A stretch of 45,427 nucleotides of DNA, from assembly GCA_012729815.1 (NCBI GenBank), contig JAAYCJ010000223.1, forward strand, positions 1 through 45,427, written 5' to 3'. Origin of the DNA: Phycisphaerae bacterium (GTDB lineage: Bacteria > Planctomycetota > Phycisphaerae > JAAYCJ01). The notes beneath the pieces were generated by a model that worked only from the letters and a program-made list of their open reading frames with translations, was not told where the DNA came from and searched no databases. Both the position numbers and the translations under genes were made by a program. Positions 41,525 to 45,427 of this stretch are shown here, piece after piece. How positions within the stretch are numbered: position 1 is the first letter of the stretch; each line of letters opens with the position of its first letter.

Positions 41525-42652
41525 CGTCGATCCTCTCACCACAAACTCCGCGGCAAGCCGTACGCTGATCGGCGGGTTCGCCTTCTTCTCGATGATCCGG
41601 TGCAACAGCCTGGCCGCCTCGAACCCGATCTGTTCCGTCGAGGCGTGCAGAGTGGTCAGCCGCGGATCCAGCATCTCCGCCAGCGGAAGATCGTCCGCCC
41701 CGACCACGCACACGTCCCGACCGATCGTCAGACCGCACCGCTCAGCCGCCTTGTACACGCCCAATGCCGTATAGTCGTTGACCGCGAAAATGCTCATCGG
41801 ACAGGCCGCCTCCGCCAGCAACCTCTCCGCGACCTGGAAGCCAGGCAGCCACTTGTTGTCCATCGGCCAATACCGCGGATCGACGCTGCTGGTGTCCATC
41901 CGCCACGTATGCGACTCGACCAGATCGCCGAACCCGGCGTCCTCCATCGCGCCCCGATAGCCGGCATGCCGCTCGGGCGACGAATCGGCGTCCTGGACCT
42001 CGCCGATGTAATACACCGGCCGGCGATGCCGATCGATCAGAAAATGCACCGCCCGGTACACCGCTACGCTGTCATCCGAACCGACAGTGCTCAACGGCAG
42101 ACCGCTCAGGCCGCGAAAGCTCACGATGGGAAAACCGCGATCGATCAGCCGCGCCAGCACAGCGACGTAGCGGGGATCCTTGTACGGGTACACCATGATC
42201 CCATCCACCCCGTAATCCGCGATCCGTTCCAACGCGTCCAGCGCCTCCTCGTTCGTGGCGAACAGGCAGTTCCCAAACTCCACCCCTCGCGGCTCACAGT
42301 ACCGCCGGATGCCCTCGAGCCGCTTGGTGATCCCGTAATCCGGCGCCGCCGCCCACACCGTCGCCATCGACACCCGCCGCTCGGTCCGCTGCGACCGGTC
42401 ACTTTCCACGCCGCCGCCCTCTTCAGGCACCAGAATCCCCCGGTGCGGCAGCTTGACCAGATGCCCCTCCTCCGCCAACGTCCCCAACGCCTTGCGAAGC
42501 GTCATCCGGGCCACGCCGTAGCGCTTCGCCAACTCGGTCTCCGGCGGCAAGAGTTGACCCGCAGCGAACGCTCCTTCACGGATGTGCTCGCGCAGCAGTT
42601 GGGCCAGTTGAGGGGCCTTGCGATAACTCGATGGTTCCAGTTGCGTATGCAT
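41513..42652 (-). CDS. GntR-HTH / LacI-type sensor transcriptional regulator (cassette 3)
   Basis: 379 residues from ATG 42652. The N-terminal GntR winged helix has LAQLLREHIREGAFAAGQLLPPETELAKRYGVARMTLRKALGTLAEEGHLVKLPHRGILV. The LacI-type sensor follows (YGITKRLEGIRRYCE, GVDGIMVYPYKDP, FPIVSFRGLSGLPLSTVGSDDS, RPVYYIGEV, DVCVVGADDLPLAEMLDPRLTTLHASTEQIG). It has the same architecture as the cassette 1 and 2 regulators but is clearly more distant in sequence. The last residues and stop codon come from a heptamer repeat array. It is divergent from the Gfo/Idh gene. Confidence 0.92.
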   Translation of the reverse strand: MHTQLEPSSYRKAPQLAQLLREHIREGAFAAGQLLPPETELAKRYGVARMTLRKALGTLAEEGHLVKLPHRGILVPEEGGGVESDRSQRTERRVSMATVWAAAPDYGITKRLEGIRRYCEPRGVEFGNCLFATNEEALDALERIADYGVDGIMVYPYKDPRYVAVLARLIDRGFPIVSFRGLSGLPLSTVGSDDSVAVYRAVHFLIDRHRRPVYYIGEVQDADSSPERHAGYRGAMEDAGFGDLVESHTWRMDTSSVDPRYWPMDNKWLPGFQVAERLLAEAACPMSIFAVNDYTALGVYKAAERCGLTIGRDVCVVGADDLPLAEMLDPRLTTLHASTEQIGFEAARLLHRIIEKKANPPISVRLAAEFVVRGSTGNC

Positions 42653-42671
42653 TCGATTTCTCGTGTACAAC

Positions 42672-42713
42672 TAGTCTAGATATAGTCTACAAACAATTAG
42701 ATAATCGCGTCAA
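42672..42713 (-). promoter_or_regulatory. Promoter and direct-repeat operator of cassette 3 regulator
   Basis: The minus strand reads TTGACG (42708-42713), an 18-bp spacer and TAGACT (42684-42689). The heptamer TAGACTA occurs twice 11 bp apart (42672-42678 and 42683-42689), one copy forming the -10. This is the same arrangement as in front of the cassette 1 regulator, but with different repeat sequence. Confidence 0.5.
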
Positions 42714-42782
42714 GGGTTTATTTATAATCATTATGCCTAATCGACGGTGGCATAGCAGTGCCGAATCTGCTTTGACATCACT

Positions 42783-42811
42783 ATGACAAGAGGTTGGAAA
42801 GGCGGTACAAT
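42783..42811 (+). promoter_or_regulatory. sigma70-like promoter of the Gfo/Idh gene
   Basis: ATGACA (42783-42788), a 17-bp spacer and TACAAT (42806-42811) lie 58 bp upstream of the ATG at 42870, each differing from consensus at one base. A TTGACA at 42772 also exists but has no correctly spaced -10. Confidence 0.6.
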
Positions 42812-42869
42812 CACCCCCTTGTATCTGAAAGCAGAGACTACGAAACGCTCAGAGCGAAGGAAGCCATCA

Positions 42870-44006
42870 ATGACCGAAGAGAAGAAGGTATACACCACCG
42901 CGTTGATAGGGGCTGGGGCCCGCGGCGTGGATCAACTGGCCGGACGGGCGGTGGCCACCGGGCGGTTTCGCTTTGTCGCCGTCTGCGATCCCAGCCAGGA
43001 CGGCCGCGAATTCTTCAAGAGCCGCATCAGCCGCGACGTCCGCGAATTTGAATCGTTCGACGACCTGATGGCCTGGAACGACTTTGACGTCGCCGTCATC
43101 ACCTCGCCCGACTTCGCCCACGAAGCACAAGCCGGTGCCTGCCTCGAAGCCGGCAAGGACCTGCTGCTGGAAAAACCCATCGCCATCAGCCACGCCGGCG
43201 GCACGCGGGTCGTCGAGGCGGCCGAGCGAAACAAGCGCGTGGTCGTCGTCGGTTTCGTCCTGCGGTACGCTCCGCTCTATGCCCGCGCCAAGGAACTCGT
43301 CGACCAGGGCTGGATCGGCAAGCTGACCACCATCTGGGTGCTGCATTCGGTCAAGAGCGGCTCGGACTGGTATTTCCACGACTGGCACGGCACCTTCGCC
43401 AACACCGGCGGCCTGCTGTTGCAGAAGGGCAGCCACGATTTCGACATCATCAACTGGTTCGCCGGTTCGCGGGTCCAACAGGTTTCCGCGATCGGCTCGC
43501 GCGACGTCTTCGGCGGCGATAAGCCCAACGGCCTGCGCTGTCCGCAGTGCGGCGAACGGCACGCGTGCCCCGAACGGATGCCCGACGACCACCCGCGGAC
43601 CCAGTGCGCGTTCCGCCGCGAGATCGACTGCCTCGACAATCACATGGTCCTGATGGAGTTCGAGAACGGCGTGAAGGCCAGCTACGACGAATGCCACTAC
43701 ACGCCGGATGACAATCGCGAGTACATCTTCATCGGCACCAAGGGCAAGCTCAAGCTCGACGATCGGGCGGGCAAGCTGACCATGGAGCTGCGCCACAGCG
43801 GCGACGTGATGGAATACAGACCCTCAGCCGGTCGCGAAGGCCACGGCGGCGGCGACCCGCGACTCATCGAAGACCTGGCCCACGCCATCGACTCGCGAAC
43901 CCAACCCCTGGCCGGCGTGAAGGCCGGTCTCGAGTCGATCCGCGTCGGTCTGATGGCTCACGAATCTATCCGCCGCGACGGGCAAGTGGTCCGCGATCTC
44001 GAATAG
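42870..44006 (+). CDS. Gfo/Idh/MocA-family sugar oxidoreductase
   Basis: 378 residues from ATG 42870 (GAAGGAAG upstream); the frame to 42783 starts at the promoter and is not used. The N-terminal Rossmann fold reads ALIGAGARGVDQLAGRA, with VAVITSPDFAHEAQAGACLEAGKDLLLEKPIA, including the EKP catalytic-lysine motif. The C-terminal domain has LLLQKGSHDFDIINWFAG (His/Asp pair) and a Cys-rich insert CPQCGERHACPE...QCAF, as in many PVC-group members. It uses NAD(P) to oxidise or reduce sugars or inositols. It is transcribed away from the cassette 3 regulator and may belong to its regulon. Confidence 0.93.
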   Translation: MTEEKKVYTTALIGAGARGVDQLAGRAVATGRFRFVAVCDPSQDGREFFKSRISRDVREFESFDDLMAWNDFDVAVITSPDFAHEAQAGACLEAGKDLLLEKPIAISHAGGTRVVEAAERNKRVVVVGFVLRYAPLYARAKELVDQGWIGKLTTIWVLHSVKSGSDWYFHDWHGTFANTGGLLLQKGSHDFDIINWFAGSRVQQVSAIGSRDVFGGDKPNGLRCPQCGERHACPERMPDDHPRTQCAFRREIDCLDNHMVLMEFENGVKASYDECHYTPDDNREYIFIGTKGKLKLDDRAGKLTMELRHSGDVMEYRPSAGREGHGGGDPRLIEDLAHAIDSRTQPLAGVKAGLESIRVGLMAHESIRRDGQVVRDLE

Positions 44007-44019
44007 TGCGTCGTAGGGT

Positions 44020-44038
44020 CATCCGCCTCTGGTGGATG
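44020..44038. terminator. Hairpin between convergent genes
   Basis: CATCCGCC and GGTGGATG pair over 8 bp (one G-T) with loop TCT, placed between the Gfo/Idh stop and the ceramidase-like stop. No T-tract on either side, so bidirectional termination is only possible. Confidence 0.35.
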
Positions 44039-44052
44039 GCCTGGCGGCGTCC

Positions 44053-45427
44053 TTACCGCTTCCGGCACGCTTCGATTAGATCCAGGCATCCTTGGACGAA
44101 CTTCTCGCCCGCGCCCTGGGCGTACGGCAGCGGTCGGTGGTCGTCGCCGAGGCTGTAGTAGCGGACCAGCGTATACATCTCGTAGCCGCCGCGACGCCGG
44201 TCCTCATCGGTTCCAAGATACCCGTCGGCGCCGTTGCCCATCGCCATGAGCAAAGTATCGGCGAGCGGGCTTCGCGCGGCCAGGTCCAGGCCCAGTTCCA
44301 CGAACGGTTCGCCCGAGGCGAACACCAGGCCCAGATCGTCCACCACGATGCTGGTGATCCGCCGGGGCCAGCTCGTGGGAAACGCCCAGCCGTCGGCCAG
44401 CGCCTGGCGCACCTGGCGGGCCCACTCGGCCAGCGGACGGGCGTGCGACTTCTTCTTCTCCACCGGCCAGTCTTTCTTGCAGTTGACGCCCAGCACCCAC
44501 TCGAGCCGCGGGTCGCGATCCAGATCGGCGATGAACCGCTCGACCTCCGCGATCTCGCGTTCCAGCGTCTGCGGATCCGGCGGCGGATCGAGGGGAAGAT
44601 CGACCTCGCCCGACACCACCGCCATCCGATGCGGCGGCTTGGTGCGGATCGACTCGAACGTCTCAGCGACCAGGTTCGCCAGGTTCAGCCCCAGCCGCTG
44701 GGAGTCCGCCTCGGTCCCAAACATCGGCACGCAGTTGACGTCGCCCGACGACCCGAAACCAAACAGGACCGGCGCGCCGCGGCTGACGGTCTTTTCGAGC
44801 TGCTCGGTCATGTAGCCGGGATACTCAGCCGAGACCGGAGCGTCGAAGATCACGCACGCCGGATGCGCGGCGAACCGCACCCACCCGGCGATGGGCCTTC
44901 CGTCCGCGTCGTCGATGCGGACCACGCTCAGCCGCGGATCGATCGGCCGGCCGCTGGCCAGACCCTCACGAAAGTCGCGGGTGAATTTGACCCGACCATC
45001 CGGCAGAGGCACGCGCGTATTGAACGAGGCACCGACCACGTGAGTCACGCCATGCCCGAACCTCGCTGGTTGTCGGGAGGCCCACGCCTCCTTGGCCGTT
45101 TCAATACACCGTCCGGTGATCAAGTCGAGAAACGGATGCGGCCGGTCGAGCGGTTCGGCGAACGGCGTCGAATGGCTGTGCGAGCAATTCAGGACAATGT
45201 CCTTTGGGTCGAGCCCGAGTTCCTCGGCGACCGCTGCGCGAATGTGGTCCACGTGGGCGTTCTTGAGCACGGCCAGATCCAAAGCGATCAGAATCAGCCA
45301 CCGTTCGCCGAACGAGAGGGCCAAAGCCTTGGCCCGCAACGGACTTCCCGGCTCATCGAACCGCACCGTCATGCACGAGTGGATCGAGTTGTCGATCATG
45401 TCGCGCTCGGGCATGATCGAGCCCGAG
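44053..45427 (-). CDS. Neutral/alkaline ceramidase-like hydrolase (5' end outside window)
   Basis: The frame stays open to the right edge of the window, so the first ATG (45414) is probably internal and a short N-terminal part is missing. Motifs resemble the neutral ceramidase N-terminal domain: LIALDLAVL, DIVLNCSHSHSTPFAEPLD with the zinc-binding His candidates, VVGASFNTRV, GWVRFAAHPACVI, LFGFGSSGDVNCVPMFG (nucleophile-Ser region) and ASGEPFVELGL. No C-terminal beta domain follows. In PVC bacteria such proteins often sit in glycan clusters and are not proven to act on ceramide. It converges on the Gfo/Idh gene. Confidence 0.85.
   Translation of the reverse strand, partial: SGSIMPERDMIDNSIHSCMTVRFDEPGSPLRAKALALSFGERWLILIALDLAVLKNAHVDHIRAAVAEELGLDPKDIVLNCSHSHSTPFAEPLDRPHPFLDLITGRCIETAKEAWASRQPARFGHGVTHVVGASFNTRVPLPDGRVKFTRDFREGLASGRPIDPRLSVVRIDDADGRPIAGWVRFAAHPACVIFDAPVSAEYPGYMTEQLEKTVSRGAPVLFGFGSSGDVNCVPMFGTEADSQRLGLNLANLVAETFESIRTKPPHRMAVVSGEVDLPLDPPPDPQTLEREIAEVERFIADLDRDPRLEWVLGVNCKKDWPVEKKKSHARPLAEWARQVRQALADGWAFPTSWPRRITSIVVDDLGLVFASGEPFVELGLDLAARSPLADTLLMAMGNGADGYLGTDEDRRRGGYEMYTLVRYYSLGDDHRPLPYAQGAGEKFVQGCLDLIEACRKR

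Noticed and set aside
42772-42777. Consensus TTGACA upstream of the Gfo/Idh gene
   Set aside because: No -10 at 16-18 bp; the ATGACA/TACAAT pair slightly downstream has correct spacing and was preferred.

Overview
The window is GC-rich, gene-dense bacterial DNA. It most likely comes from the Planctomycetota/PVC group, possibly Phycisphaerae. The support is three secreted pseudopilins with the [18 protein letters not shown] signature and, in two of them, the H-X9-DG tail; a PEP-CTERM exosortase substrate; GntR/LacI hybrid regulators; many secreted carbohydrate-active proteins; and a Gfo/Idh/MocA oxidoreductase beside a ceramidase-like hydrolase. Genus cannot be read from the sequence. I saw no tRNA, rRNA, CRISPR array, transposase or phage gene.

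Layout. 1-1265 is the end of a protein with a CBM9-like C-terminus. 1359-6041 and 6166-10251 are two tandem minus-strand cassettes of the same design: a GntR-HTH/LacI-type sensor regulator, then a pseudopilin whose ATG overlaps the regulator stop (ATGA), then a large secreted carbohydrate-active protein (a clan GH-A-like glycosidase in the first, a right-handed beta-helix protein in the second). A third cassette of the same order lies at 35720-42652 (regulator, pseudopilin, GH42-like enzyme with an N-terminal CBM9-like domain, GH3 enzyme). 10586-13290 is a four-gene minus-strand operon (radical SAM, DUF2752 membrane protein, two lipoproteins). 13674-15766 holds rpsD and hflX. 15813-18108 holds a small DUF6970-like lipoprotein and a REC-GGDEF-HD-GYP protein. 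18299-24553 is mostly core metabolism (iron-type alcohol dehydrogenase, LeuC-like dehydratase, purC, a TSUP transporter, gnd). 24770-25547 is a frameshifted PEP-CTERM gene. 25984-28637 is lipoprotein, small ORF and purH. 28810-35345 is a sugar-catabolic operon under an FCD-type GntR regulator: three beta-propeller hydrolase-like proteins, an FAD oxidoreductase and an internally deleted KDPG aldolase. 42870-45427 holds a Gfo/Idh/MocA oxidoreductase and a partial ceramidase-like gene.

Functionally, about half the window reads as glycan foraging: sugar-responsive regulators, surface pseudopilins and secreted glycosidases outside the cytoplasm, then cytoplasmic oxidoreductases, a GH3 enzyme and an aldolase remnant.

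The least expected structure is a family of degenerate tandem arrays with an exact 7-bp period, present in at least six places plus one short candidate. Two sit inside GC-rich inverted-repeat arms in intergenic DNA (10383-10528, 13372-13523). Two flank the regulator/pseudopilin junction of the third cassette, where they supply the regulator's stop codon and the leader peptide of the pseudopilin.
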